From Bacteroidota bacterium (GTDB taxonomy: Bacteria; Bacteroidota; Bacteroidia; AKYH767-A; 2013-40CM-41-45), in assembly GCA_003389385.1 (NCBI GenBank), contig QQVM01000017.1, positions 289,634 to 353,633 of the forward strand: DNA of 64,000 nt, in the 5' to 3' direction. The position numbers were made by a program, and so were the translations under genes. This document shows positions 17,647 through 26,731 of the stretch, piece after piece; the stretch's first letter is position 1; each line of letters opens with the position of its first letter. The notes beneath the pieces are model-generated. The model saw nothing but the letters and a program-made list of their open reading frames with translations, was not told the DNA's origin and did no database searches.

Positions 17647-19947
17647 TCATTTCGGATTTTTTATTCCAAAAGGAAGGCTTATACCTGCGGTGATGTTGAT
17701 TCCCTGTTCCATGATTCCGGCAGCCTTAAGCCTGCTCAGATGATCATAATATGCTTTGTCCAATAGGTTGTTCACGCTAATAAACATGTTCATTTCCTGA
17801 TTCGATAGTTTAATATTTGCTCCTGCAGATAAATTGATTACTGCTGCACCTGGTGTAATTGTTTCGAATTGGTCTATTTTTTTTTGCTTTAACCGGGAGT
17901 GAACTCCAAGCTTTACATAGGGATCACTTATTTTTTTCTTTTTATCGGTATGGATGTCATAACGCAGTTCATTAACAATAGTGAGTGGCGGAATGTAGGG
18001 GAGTGACATGCCGATGTCTGTATTCCTGCCATCTACGAAGGAAAGTGTGTTTTCAAAGTGAATATCTTCGTGCGGATGAAAATCGAGTGTGAATTCAAAT
18101 CCTTTCATTTCGACAGTGCCCTGAACGTATTGGAATCTGGGGAGTTCTTCCCCGTCTATAATAATAACTTCATTTCCTTCATTGCGTGCATAAATAAAGT
18201 TGTTGATTCTGTTGGCAAAGAGATCAGCAGCGATGCTGATGTGTTCACTGTCATAGGAAAAACCAATATCAGCCTGAACTGATGTTTCCGCTTTCAGAGT
18301 AGGATTTCCGGTTTCAAATCTGTATAAACCTTCGTGAATTCCGTTTGCGGTCAGTTCAGAGATATTCGGAGCCCTGTAGCCACGACTCAAATTCAGGCGC
18401 ATACTTAACTTTTCAGAAAGTGAATAGCTTAAGCCTGCTGCAGCACTGAAGTTTCCGAAATTAAATGTTTGCTTAAGAAAAATTGCAGCGGAATCCTCAA
18501 CATGCGCAGCGCTTTCCATTGTCCGAGTATCATATCTTAATCCTGCATTGATTGAAGTTTTCGAATAAGACTTTTTAATATTGAAATAAACACCGGCATC
18601 CTGAAGATCGTAATCAGGAATTAATAGTTCTTCACCGGAATTTTTATTTTCCTGAATCATTCCTGAAATGCCTATTGCTGTTGAAATTGAATTGCGCTCA
18701 GGAAAGTGAAGTCGCACATCAGCAGTCGCAGTGCGCAGGTTCATCCCCAGCTCAGCTTCACTCTCTTCACTTTCGTATTCCTCACGGATGTTTTCCTGGA
18801 TGCCTGCATTTACCCTTAACTGGTTTTTTCCAAGAATGAAATTACTTACTGAACTGAGCTTTCTGTGTTTTATATCCTGGAATGGAGTAAAAATATCTCT
18901 TGATAGTAGTTCACTTTCAGTTGCCGGTAATCCTTCATGATTGAGTAGCCTGGAGCTTACTGTGTCTCTTTCTCCTTCAGGAATTCCAGCCTTGGATTTC
19001 CACCTGGAAAAGTGAAGGTGGGAGAACCCCCAGGATTTGTGCATGCCAATCATAGCGTCAGAATAATATTCCCTGAAACCTGAATTATACACCCTCTCTG
19101 CAGGAGTTTTATATGAAATAGCATTCTTCAAAAAATGCCTTGTTCTCCAAATGAAGCCGCTGTGGGAGCCTTCAGCCATGACTGACCCTGATGCATTCCT
19201 GTTATTGGATGAATATTGCGAAATGACTTCTCCTCTGACTGAGCCATCAGGGGCCGGAATCGGTTCGAGGACATTGATAACTCCTCCTAAGGCATCTGAG
19301 CCATATAAGAGGCTGGATGGCCCTTTAAGAATTTCAATTCTGTCCACAGAAAACTTGTCAATTTCCAGTCCGTGTTCATCTCCCCACTGCTGGCCTTCTT
19401 GTCTGACCCCGTTATTGATAACCAAAACCCTGTTGAATGAAAGGCCCCGGATGACCGGCTTAGCAATTCCGGACCCTGTACTGATAGCGGCGACTCCTGG
19501 AATTTGAGAAAGCGCAGTACTCAAATTGTCGCCCGGTGAAGTAATTATTTTCATTTTTTCTACCGGTGTGACAGGCACACTGCTTATCTTTGGATCAGTT
19601 GTAAAAGGACTGCCAGTAACAATCACTTCTTTCTTTTCAATTGCCGTCATTTGTAAAAAGAAATCCTGAGTGCTGATATAATTCAAGTCAATTAGAACGC
19701 TGACGGATGCGTATCCAAGCATTTTTACCTGAACTAAAAATTTTCCTTTTGGTAATTTTGAAAGATAGTATTTTCCTTCCTGGTTTGTTATTGTTCCTGT
19801 TTTCAGGTCAGGAATATAAATAACAGCTCCCGGCAAACTTTCTCTGGAATTTAAGTCGTATATATAACCCTGGAGGGACTGTCCCATGACAGATTGTATT
19901 AATAGGAGCTTTGCTATAAGCAAATACTCTTTTATAGAGAATTTCAT
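17647..19947 (-). CDS. TonB-dependent receptor (metal/ligand uptake type, no SusD partner)
   Basis: 766 residues with a signal peptide ending near GQSLQ. An N-terminal CarboxypepD_reg-like domain (about 24-105: LQGYIYDLNSRESLPGAVI) is followed by a plug domain (about 120-230: PGVAAISTGSG, VIRGLSFNRVLVINNGVR, RIEILKGPSSLLYGSDALGGVINV) and a 22-strand-type barrel with the usual SRGYRAPNISEL and NLLDKAYYDHLS segments. The plug motif GQQWGDEHGLEID with acidic and His residues recurs in receptors of this group. There is no SusD gene, so it is not a polysaccharide locus. The gene lies after a His-rich small protein and before surface lipoproteins, suggesting uptake of a metal or metal complex; the ligand is inferred, not shown. 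Confidence 0.9.
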   Translation of the reverse strand: MKFSIKEYLLIAKLLLIQSVMGQSLQGYIYDLNSRESLPGAVIYIPDLKTGTITNQEGKYYLSKLPKGKFLVQVKMLGYASVSVLIDLNYISTQDFFLQMTAIEKKEVIVTGSPFTTDPKISSVPVTPVEKMKIITSPGDNLSTALSQIPGVAAISTGSGIAKPVIRGLSFNRVLVINNGVRQEGQQWGDEHGLEIDKFSVDRIEILKGPSSLLYGSDALGGVINVLEPIPAPDGSVRGEVISQYSSNNRNASGSVMAEGSHSGFIWRTRHFLKNAISYKTPAERVYNSGFREYYSDAMIGMHKSWGFSHLHFSRWKSKAGIPEGERDTVSSRLLNHEGLPATESELLSRDIFTPFQDIKHRKLSSVSNFILGKNQLRVNAGIQENIREEYESEESEAELGMNLRTATADVRLHFPERNSISTAIGISGMIQENKNSGEELLIPDYDLQDAGVYFNIKKSYSKTSINAGLRYDTRTMESAAHVEDSAAIFLKQTFNFGNFSAAAGLSYSLSEKLSMRLNLSRGYRAPNISELTANGIHEGLYRFETGNPTLKAETSVQADIGFSYDSEHISIAADLFANRINNFIYARNEGNEVIIIDGEELPRFQYVQGTVEMKGFEFTLDFHPHEDIHFENTLSFVDGRNTDIGMSLPYIPPLTIVNELRYDIHTDKKKKISDPYVKLGVHSRLKQKKIDQFETITPGAAVINLSAGANIKLSNQEMNMFISVNNLLDKAYYDHLSRLKAAGIMEQGINITAGISLPFGIKNPK

Positions 19948-19984
19948 TATATGTTAATTTTAAGCAGTTAATAATAGCAAGAAC

Positions 19985-20004
19985 GGGATACTGATCAGTA
20001 TACC
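19985..20004. promoter_or_regulatory. Palindromic candidate operator before the TonB receptor
   Basis: GGnATACTGATCAGTATnCC: a perfect 14-bp palindrome (19988-20001) extended by GG/CC on both sides with one mismatch. It lies between the His-rich gene and the TonB receptor gene, 38 bases before the receptor ATG. Dyads of this size are typical of Fur/Zur-type or other dimeric regulators. It could alternatively be part of an mRNA hairpin, but no T run follows. Confidence 0.5.
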
Positions 20005-20029
20005 ATCTGCAGGAGTAAAAAAGAAATGC

Positions 20030-20353
20030 TCAAACTACGGGAGGGCCGCGCAGGTTTATTCTGCCTCTATTTTCGCTTAATGTAATGGATTGCCTTTGCT
20101 TGTAGTATTCAGGCAATACGATTCTATCAGGAAGTTCAAAGAAAAAGTATGAAGGTTTCATGCTGCTGATTGCAAATTGCAATAGCTCGCAATGATCATG
20201 CTGCAGACTAATTTGAGTCTCACCTGAGGGAGTGCAATGCCCGTGCTCCTGATGTGCATGATGAACCAGGCCGTGCAGGTAAATTTCGGGAACCAAATTG
20301 GTTACCAATACAGCAAAAAGAAGCCATGCAATGTGTAGCTTTAGCCGGTTCAT
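20030..20353 (-). CDS. Small His-rich membrane/secreted protein upstream of TonB receptor
   Basis: 107 residues. One hydrophobic N-terminal segment (about 8-24) is followed by the cluster HGLVHHAHQEHGHC and later QHDHC, seven or more His and two Cys that look like a metal-binding patch on the periplasmic side. The C-terminus ends RGPPVV. I recognise no named family, but small His-rich proteins of this type often precede TonB receptors for zinc or copper in Bacteroidota. An exact -7 box TATATTTG (20365-20358, minus strand) lies 4 bases before the ATG. It is 82 bases upstream of the receptor gene and probably co-regulated with it. Confidence 0.65.
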   Translation of the reverse strand: MNRLKLHIAWLLFAVLVTNLVPEIYLHGLVHHAHQEHGHCTPSGETQISLQHDHCELLQFAISSMKPSYFFFELPDRIVLPEYYKQRQSITLSENRGRINLRGPPVV

Positions 20354-20543
20354 GCTGCAAATATAGAATTTTATAAAGAAACGGAGTATTACACTATATC
20401 GGGGCTTAAACTCCGAATATGATTTCTGGCTATTATAAAAAATTACTACGTGACGGAATTTGCTTTTTTGAATGTCAATAGTCAGTTTACTTTGTATTCA
20501 CGATCTCAGGTTTGAATTAAAATCTAATTGAATTTTACTTCAC

Positions 20544-21779
20544 TCAATTTTTAATGAACGAGCCATCGTACACTTCTCCTTTATCAGAAATTAATTCAAT
20601 GAAATACATTCCATCTGCAATCTGATCCACGGAAATCAAATTAGTATTTTTGGATAATGTATTTTCGAGAATTAGTTTACCCGACCGGTCAAAAATTCTG
20701 TACGATTCAAAACTCAAGTTTTTTATTGAGCCTCTTACACGAATAAAATCAGAAGTGGGATTCGGATAAACTTCTATATCCTCAAAATTTGGAGAAGCTG
20801 TTCTCATCGTGATACCATTAGGCAGTTTCCAAAAATCTCGAAGAAGAGTGGCATTTGAAATAACAAAACTGTTATTCCCGCCTCCTCCAAGATAAATATC
20901 GTTTGATATTGCAAAGCCACCTGCATAGCCCCTGGGAATTCCGGGAAATGTTCCTATTAATATCCAGGAATCACTCGAAGGACTGTATTTAAAGCATGTA
21001 TTCATTGGGTTATGTTCTATATTTTGATATTGATAGTAATATCCACAGAGAACATAAGCATCGGAACTCGTACTAATAGTAGTTGATGCATCAATAGCAA
21101 TCAAAGGAAAATCGCTTTTGCGAGTCCAGGTATCGTTTAGAGGATTGTATTCATATAAATCGTTGTAGTTAATTATAGATTGTGCACTGGCACCTAAGCC
21201 AATGTATCCTTTATTGCCTGCAGAGAACCCTACTGCAGTGCTCCTTGGACCACCAGGTAAATCTGCTTTCCTTGTCCATGAATCAGTAGAAGGATCGTAT
21301 TCATAAAAATCCTGAAATGCCGCAGAAGAATGATATCCTGTCCCAACATAACCTTTTGCTCCGATAGAAAATGCTACAGCATTTTGCCTGGGTGATCCGG
21401 GGAAACTAGCCTTTTGAGTCCAAAGATCATTTACAGGATTGTATTCCCAAATGTCATTTAAATTTCCTGAGCCAGATTGGCCGGTGACCACATATCCTTT
21501 TCCATTAATTACAAATGAAGGTGCGCCATTTCTACCCGGACCTGGAAGGTCTGCTTTTCTGGTCCAGGTATTTGATGCAGGATTAAATTCATACCATTCA
21601 TTAGTTTTCTGGCTCAGGCTGTCTATCCCTAATCCCATATAACCTTTGCCGTTTATGGAAAAATAGGATACTCCTGATATTCCTCGTCCCGGAAAGTTTT
21701 GAAGTCTTAACCAGTTATATTGTGCATTCGTAACTGATATTGTATTGCAAAAAAAGAGCAACAAGATGATTTTTTTCAT
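20544..21779 (-). CDS. Kelch-repeat secreted protein with type A T9SS sorting domain
   Basis: 411 residues. Signal peptide ends near VTNAQ. About six Kelch-type blades recur with the frame GKGY.G.G......D.WEY.P..D.WT.KA..PG..R (for example GNKGYIGLG, YEYNPLNDTWTRK), forming a galactose-oxidase-like beta-propeller without visible catalytic copper ligands. The last 80 residues are a type A sorting domain (VYPNPTSDFIRVRG, YRIFDRSGKLI, DGMYFIEL). It is exported through T9SS to the surface or medium. Specific role unknown. Confidence 0.88.
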   Translation of the reverse strand: MKKIILLLFFCNTISVTNAQYNWLRLQNFPGRGISGVSYFSINGKGYMGLGIDSLSQKTNEWYEFNPASNTWTRKADLPGPGRNGAPSFVINGKGYVVTGQSGSGNLNDIWEYNPVNDLWTQKASFPGSPRQNAVAFSIGAKGYVGTGYHSSAAFQDFYEYDPSTDSWTRKADLPGGPRSTAVGFSAGNKGYIGLGASAQSIINYNDLYEYNPLNDTWTRKSDFPLIAIDASTTISTSSDAYVLCGYYYQYQNIEHNPMNTCFKYSPSSDSWILIGTFPGIPRGYAGGFAISNDIYLGGGGNNSFVISNATLLRDFWKLPNGITMRTASPNFEDIEVYPNPTSDFIRVRGSIKNLSFESYRIFDRSGKLILENTLSKNTNLISVDQIADGMYFIELISDKGEVYDGSFIKN

Positions 21780-21966
21780 GGTTTAATTTAGTTTTGATAG
21801 ATGATATCCAAGAATGAAAAATGACAATTTTAAGAGAAATGTGATATTTGCTATGATGAATATTCAATTGGAGGATAAATGTAAAAGAATTATTTGGCTT
21901 CCCAATTCCTAATTTCTCCAGTCTTTAATTATAATGCATCCTCATCCTGTTACTGAAAAGTTTTGT

Positions 21967-22560
21967 ATGAAGTTATATTTCAAAATATACAAACCCTACG
22001 GTATGCTTTCGCAGTTTACACCTGAAGGAAATAACAAATCCCTTGCGGATCTTGATTATGCTTTTCCACGAGATGTATATCCTGTGGGAAGGCTTGACGC
22101 AGACAGTGAAGGTTTGTTGATTCTTACAAATGATACCAGGGTTAATTCACTATTGCTCGATCCGACCCGGAAGCATTTACGAACTTATCTTGTGCAGGTA
22201 GAGGGGAATTTCAGCACGGAGGCTGCGATGAAATTGGAATCAGGAGTTACCATTTCCGTAGCTGGTAAAAAATACATAACGAAACCTTGTAAAGTCAGAC
22301 GGCTGACTCATATACCTGATCTGCCTGATAGAAATCCGCCTGTCAGGTACAGAAAAACTGTGTCTGATTCATGGATAGAGATATCACTCGCTGAAGGCAA
22401 GAACAGGCAAGTGAGAAAAATGACAGCTGCGTGCGGCTTTCCGACCCTAAGGTTGGTCAGGATAAAAATTGAAGAACTTTCTCTTGAAAGTATGCAGCCA
22501 TGCGAGGTAAAGCAAATCCCGGCAAGTGATTTTTTTAAAAAAACCAAGATTCATGCATAA
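21967..22560 (+). CDS. rluE: 23S rRNA pseudouridine synthase, RluE-like
   Basis: About 197 residues from the ATG at 21967 (MKLYFKIYKPYGMLSQF), the normal start of the family; the frame also has an ATG 11 codons earlier at 21934, adding MHPHPVTEKFC. The RsuA/RluB/E/F catalytic motif GRLDADSEGLLILTND carries the Asp nucleophile near residue 49, and EGKNRQVRKMTAACGFPTLRLVRIKI is the second family motif. No S4 domain precedes the catalytic domain, which points to RluE, modifying a uridine in 23S rRNA domain V. It is a single gene. Confidence 0.87.
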   Translation: MKLYFKIYKPYGMLSQFTPEGNNKSLADLDYAFPRDVYPVGRLDADSEGLLILTNDTRVNSLLLDPTRKHLRTYLVQVEGNFSTEAAMKLESGVTISVAGKKYITKPCKVRRLTHIPDLPDRNPPVRYRKTVSDSWIEISLAEGKNRQVRKMTAACGFPTLRLVRIKIEELSLESMQPCEVKQIPASDFFKKTKIHA

Positions 22561-22595
22561 AATTTTACAGAACTGTGGGAAACTGATTCATAATG

Positions 22596-22627
22596 TTTAA
22601 AAAGCTGATGCGAAATTGTTACTTTTG
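22596..22627 (+). promoter_or_regulatory. Promoter of the M43 metalloprotease gene
   Basis: TTTA at 22596-22599, 20-base spacer, exact TAnnTTTG (TACTTTTG) at 22620-22627; the ATG is 40 bases downstream. Good match to the Bacteroidota consensus. Confidence 0.55.
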
Positions 22628-22667
22628 CTGAAAGTCAAACACGCGTAACTATATAGAATTAAGCTAC

Positions 22668-23954
22668 ATGAGCATTAGAAAATTATTTTTGGCAGGCCTA
22701 TTTTCTGTCTGCTTTCTTTCATTGAATGCCCACAATCCATCCAATGGTAAAATCCGATGTGGAACTGCTGAAAACACAAAACGCCTTATTGAAAAGAATC
22801 CAGAACTGTCTGAAATAATCGCAAAAGACCAGCAGTTTCTTGAAACGTTAATTCAACAAGACCAATCTGTTCACAGGAGCAGCGGAAATGTGGTGCATAC
22901 CATTCCGGTGGTAGTACATGTAGTGTACAGGACCGCTTCCCAAAATATTTCAGACGCCCAGATTCTTTCTCAGATCGATGCTTTGAATGAAGACTTCGGG
23001 AAGACAAATGCTGATACAGGATTGGTTCCTGCTCCTTGGAAATCACTTGCTGCTAATACCAATTTCCAGTTTTGTCTGGCTCAAGTTGATCCTAACGGAA
23101 ATGCTACGAACGGCATCGAAAGAAGACAAACAACAATGACAAGTTTCAATGACGATAAAGTAAAATCATTTTCCACCGGTGGACTTAACGCCTGGGACGT
23201 CAGCCGTTACTTCAATATTTGGGTTTGCAATCTTGGTGGAGGACTTCTCGGTTATGCAGAAATCCCCACATCCACTCCTTCAAATACCTACGGAGTAGTC
23301 ATTGGCTATGATTCGTTTGGAAGAACCGCTAATCTGTCACCTCCATACAATAAAGGAAGAACAACTACTCATGAAGTAGGCCACTGCTTTAGTTTGTATC
23401 ATATCTGGGGTGATGATAATGGGTCATGTTCCGGTGATGACGGAATTACAGATACTCCAAGGCAGGCATCCGAGAATTATGACTGTCAGGTTTGGCCAAA
23501 GTACGATGCATGCACAGGTCCTACCGGAAACGGCTACATGTTTATGAATTACATGGATTACACAGATGACGCATGCATGTATATGTTCACCAATGGTCAG
23601 GCGAACAGAATGGCGCTTGCAATGTCTTCATTCTATCCATCGCTGCTGACTTCAAATGCATGCACTTTCCCTAACGCGATTACTGAAGGACCTGATAATT
23701 TCAGCTTCAGCATTTATCCTAATCCGAGTGATGGTATTTTGAACCTTGATATGAATCTTACCAGAAATCTTGGATCTGAGCTCACAATCACAGTTCATTC
23801 AGTGATTGGCAAAACAATTCACCAGGAGAAAATTTACAATCCTTCAGGTTCAATCCATCAGCTGGACCTTTCTGCTAATCCATCCGGAATTTATTTTATT
23901 ACTCTTCAAAACGAAAGTTTCAAAAAGACGCTTCGTTTCGAATTGGCAAAATAA
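22668..23954 (+). CDS. Secreted M43-family (cytophagalysin-type) zinc metalloprotease, T9SS type A
   Basis: 428 residues. Signal peptide about 1-22, a prodomain-like region, then the metzincin motif HEVGHCFSLYH at 235-245 (two His, catalytic Glu, third His ligand) and the downstream Met-turn region MFMNYMDYTDDACMYMFTNGQANRM, both typical of M43B pappalysin/cytophagalysin. Several Cys fit extracellular disulfides. The C-terminal 80 residues are a type A sorting domain (YPNPSDGILNLDMN, SGIYFITLQNESFKKTLRFE). It is an extracellular protease. Confidence 0.92.
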   Translation: MSIRKLFLAGLFSVCFLSLNAHNPSNGKIRCGTAENTKRLIEKNPELSEIIAKDQQFLETLIQQDQSVHRSSGNVVHTIPVVVHVVYRTASQNISDAQILSQIDALNEDFGKTNADTGLVPAPWKSLAANTNFQFCLAQVDPNGNATNGIERRQTTMTSFNDDKVKSFSTGGLNAWDVSRYFNIWVCNLGGGLLGYAEIPTSTPSNTYGVVIGYDSFGRTANLSPPYNKGRTTTHEVGHCFSLYHIWGDDNGSCSGDDGITDTPRQASENYDCQVWPKYDACTGPTGNGYMFMNYMDYTDDACMYMFTNGQANRMALAMSSFYPSLLTSNACTFPNAITEGPDNFSFSIYPNPSDGILNLDMNLTRNLGSELTITVHSVIGKTIHQEKIYNPSGSIHQLDLSANPSGIYFITLQNESFKKTLRFELAK

Positions 23955-23972
23955 GATCTAATAATACATTGT

Positions 23973-24004
23973 AAAAAGCGAGGCAGTACAGTTTCGCTTT
24001 TTTT
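23973..24004. terminator. Bidirectional terminator between the M43 protease gene and mqnA
   Basis: Stem AAAAAGCGA / TCGCTTTTT with a 12-base loop, with T runs on both strands. It follows the protease stop by 18 bases and overlaps the final codons of the convergent mqnA, so it can end both transcripts. Confidence 0.75.
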
Positions 24005-24773
24005 ATTTCTCGCTGACAGGAAGTTTTTCTAATTTGGATAAAAATGCATCCATCCCGTCTTTTGTGTTTTGATCCAGACGAAAAATGATTTTTTCCTGTA
24101 AATATTTTAGCGCATAATCCGGATCGATTCCATCTTGATCATATGCCTGGATTACAGCATCCAGACTGTTTATTCCGAATTCAAATGCCTCTTCCAACTC
24201 TGAGTTCAGTTCCGTACTGATCTCTCTGTTTGACACCCAGCAGGCAAAAACAAATGGAAGGCCCGTCAGTTGTTTCCAGGCTTCTGACAAATCATATTTA
24301 TACCGAAATGAATTCTGAATTTTCATGGCTCTGTCTCCTATCACAACTGCTGCTGTGCTTCCAGAAATTTCATTTTCAAAGCCCTGACTGGCATCAATCC
24401 ATTCAGGTTCAATTTGCCAAAATTCTGAAGCCAATATTTTAACAAGACGTACAGAGGTCATCGATTGGTAATCAAGCATTATTTTGCTGATTTGATTCAA
24501 AGGTTTTTCGCTGAGCAGTAATACAGAATCTACGGCACCATCAGCAGCGATACAATGATTTGCCACCATACGATGAAACGGGAGGGTGGGGATCATGGCC
24601 ACTGGAACTAATCCTATGTGTGATTCACCGCTCAGCAGTTTCCGTGCGCATTCAGAAGGTGTATCTCTTGTGAGGATGATTTTATTGCTTACGGCATGAT
24701 TCTGTAAGCCAAACACAAATGGCATGCTATTCAGATAAGAAACAACAGAAATTTTAGTCAGCGACTCTTTCAT
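24003..24773 (-). CDS. mqnA: Chorismate dehydratase MqnA (futalosine menaquinone pathway)
   Basis: 256 residues of the MqnA/VitK2_biosynth fold, a periplasmic-binding-protein-like domain. The start ISVVSYLNSMPFVFGL is the MqnA signature (SYLN.P), unlike MqnD. VGLVPVAMIPTL and AVVIGDRAM are further family segments. It converts chorismate to 3-enolpyruvylbenzoate, the first step of the futalosine route, so the organism probably makes menaquinone this way. The start overlaps the stop of the upstream ABC ATPase gene by four bases, an odd place for it: it is the last gene of an efflux operon. Confidence 0.85.
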   Translation of the reverse strand: MKESLTKISVVSYLNSMPFVFGLQNHAVSNKIILTRDTPSECARKLLSGESHIGLVPVAMIPTLPFHRMVANHCIAADGAVDSVLLLSEKPLNQISKIMLDYQSMTSVRLVKILASEFWQIEPEWIDASQGFENEISGSTAAVVIGDRAMKIQNSFRYKYDLSEAWKQLTGLPFVFACWVSNREISTELNSELEEAFEFGINSLDAVIQAYDQDGIDPDYALKYLQEKIIFRLDQNTKDGMDAFLSKLEKLPVSEK

Positions 24774-25453
24774 TTTGATACTATCTCTCCGTCGTGCAAA
24801 GTAATAATTCTATCTGCTTGTTCGGCAAGACTCATATCGTGCGTGACCATGCAAATTGTCTGTTTGAATTCATTTTTCAGACTATGGAAAATATCCAGCA
24901 CATTATCCGAATTTTTGGAATCAAGATTTCCAGTTGGCTCATCTCCGAATACTATCCCGGGATCATTTATCAAGGCTCTGGCAATTGCAGCCCTTTGCTG
25001 TTGCCCTCCTGAAAGTTTGTTGGCCTTCTTTAAAGCCTGATCTCCCAGTCCGAGCAACTCCAGTTTTTCCATTGCGGATATAAAAATTTCTTCCTTACTT
25101 TTTCGTCCTAATTTCATTGCGGGCAGGGCAACGTTATCCAGTACTGTGAATTCAGGCAGTAGGTAGTGGAACTGAAACACAAATCCGATTTTTTCATTGC
25201 GAAGTTCTGCCTGCCTGTCACCGGATAAACCTTTTAAATCTTTTCCATCAAAAATTATCTGACCTTCATAATCAGTGTCAAGTGTGCTTAATACGTATAA
25301 CAAAGTCGACTTTCCGCTGCCGGATGCACCTGTAATCGCAATGAGTTCTCCGCGCTGTATATCAAGGTCAATATTTTTTAAAGCCTGAAATTCGACCGGA
25401 TCATGATAGAATTTATTCAGTCCCTTTGTTTGTATGATTGGCCCGGAGTTCAT
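24770..25453 (-). CDS. LolD/MacB-type ABC transporter ATP-binding protein
   Basis: About 227 residues from the ATG at 25453; the frame continues to an alternative start at 25483 inside the upstream gene, but the ATG at 25453 lies 7 bases after that gene's stop and fits the family start (IIQTKGLNKFYHDP). Walker A GASGSGKST, signature LSGGQQQR, Walker B GIVFGDEPTGNLDSKNS and the switch His in VTHDMSLAEQADR are all present; DEPTGNLD marks the LolD/MacB/FtsE group. It energises the neighbouring FtsX-type permease. Confidence 0.88.
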   Translation of the reverse strand: MNSGPIIQTKGLNKFYHDPVEFQALKNIDLDIQRGELIAITGASGSGKSTLLYVLSTLDTDYEGQIIFDGKDLKGLSGDRQAELRNEKIGFVFQFHYLLPEFTVLDNVALPAMKLGRKSKEEIFISAMEKLELLGLGDQALKKANKLSGGQQQRAAIARALINDPGIVFGDEPTGNLDSKNSDNVLDIFHSLKNEFKQTICMVTHDMSLAEQADRIITLHDGEIVSK

Positions 25454-25460
25454 ATTCAGT

Positions 25461-26723
25461 TTATTTAGCCCGGATGATATCAATAGGATCCACCTTGGCA
25501 GCTTTGCGGGCAGGAAAATAACCGGCCAGTGATGTTGCGATCAGTGCGAATACAAATGCAAAGATATAGAACAGGGGAGAGGTGTTGAAGTGGAGGTATT
25601 CCATCGTGATAAAACCTTTTACATTCATGGGTATGCTGCCTACTATTAAGGTCATCAGGTATCCGAGAATCAGACCTAGTATTCCACCGGTGATGCCTAT
25701 TAGCATTGACTGAATTAGGAATATTTTTCTGATGTCCTTGTCTTTGTATCCAATTGCCTTCAGTATCGCGATGTCAGGCATCTTTTCGTAAATGATCATC
25801 ATAAGGATGTTGAAGATTCCGAAGCCGGATACGATTAGAATGGATACGATGATTAAATATGTCACCATGTTCTGAATTCTGAACACTCCGAAGATGTTTG
25901 CATTTGCCTGCTTCCAATCTTCAGTATTGTAGCCGAATTTTTCTCTGAATTCAGCTGCGAGTACTTCAGCTTTATTGATATCCTTTAGCTTTATGTTTAG
26001 GTCTGTGATATAGGAATGGTCTACTCCAAGCAATTTTTGTGCATTTCTGATACTGATATATGCACGGTTTCTGTCTACTTCAGTAAGTCCGGTATGGTTG
26101 ATACCAACTACTTTCATGTTATTGGCCGTGCCTGTCGGTGCGATTACCGTGATGTTATCATTTATTCCTATTCCCAGACGTTCGGCAAGACCATCGCCGA
26201 GTATTATGCCATTGTTGGTTGTTTTAAGACGGCTTACATCGCCCTCTGTCATATAATCGGAAACGTTAAATAGCAGATCTTCCCGGTCAATGTCAACACC
26301 TGCAAGTCTTCCGCTGTACTGTACAATTCCTGCGCGCAAGATTGCTTGTGTGCCAAGAAAAGGTGACACCCCGTGGACTTCCGGATGATGCTCAATAATT
26401 CTCATTATCTGGAAACCATTGCGAATCTTATTCAGTTCGTCTTTCGGCTTTTGGTTGCGCAGTACTACCCATTTATTTTTTTCCGGATTTAATTTGCTGA
26501 TGATACTTTCTCTATTGTTATCAGGCTCATTGAATATGTGAATGTTCGCAGTGAGGTTTACTGTTTGGTCAATAAACGTGCTTTGAAACCCGGTTATGAG
26601 TCCGGCCTGAAAAATGAATACCATGATGCCGAACATCACTCCCAGTGTGGCAACAATCGTTTGCCTCTTCTTTGCTATCAGATGAGTTAAAGCAATTCTG
26701 ATTACCGGGTTATTCAGATTCAT
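25461..26723 (-). CDS. MacB/LolC-type ABC transporter permease
   Basis: 420 residues. One N-terminal membrane segment (about 17-42), a large periplasmic MacB_PCD-like domain, and an FtsX domain with three C-terminal membrane segments (about 290-410), ending FPARKAAKVDPIDIIRAK, the usual FtsX-family tail. Unlike E. coli MacB, the ATPase is a separate protein (next gene). The adaptor immediately upstream and TolC in the same operon make a MacAB-TolC-type exporter likely; a lipoprotein-release role (LolCDE) is less likely given the adaptor. Confidence 0.87.
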   Translation of the reverse strand: MNLNNPVIRIALTHLIAKKRQTIVATLGVMFGIMVFIFQAGLITGFQSTFIDQTVNLTANIHIFNEPDNNRESIISKLNPEKNKWVVLRNQKPKDELNKIRNGFQIMRIIEHHPEVHGVSPFLGTQAILRAGIVQYSGRLAGVDIDREDLLFNVSDYMTEGDVSRLKTTNNGIILGDGLAERLGIGINDNITVIAPTGTANNMKVVGINHTGLTEVDRNRAYISIRNAQKLLGVDHSYITDLNIKLKDINKAEVLAAEFREKFGYNTEDWKQANANIFGVFRIQNMVTYLIIVSILIVSGFGIFNILMMIIYEKMPDIAILKAIGYKDKDIRKIFLIQSMLIGITGGILGLILGYLMTLIVGSIPMNVKGFITMEYLHFNTSPLFYIFAFVFALIATSLAGYFPARKAAKVDPIDIIRAK

Positions 26724-26731
26724 GTATTTAA

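Noticed and set aside
17647..19947. TonB receptor as part of a polysaccharide utilization locus
   Set aside because: No SusD-like gene, no glycoside hydrolase and no sugar sensor nearby; the His-rich neighbour fits metal or complex uptake better.
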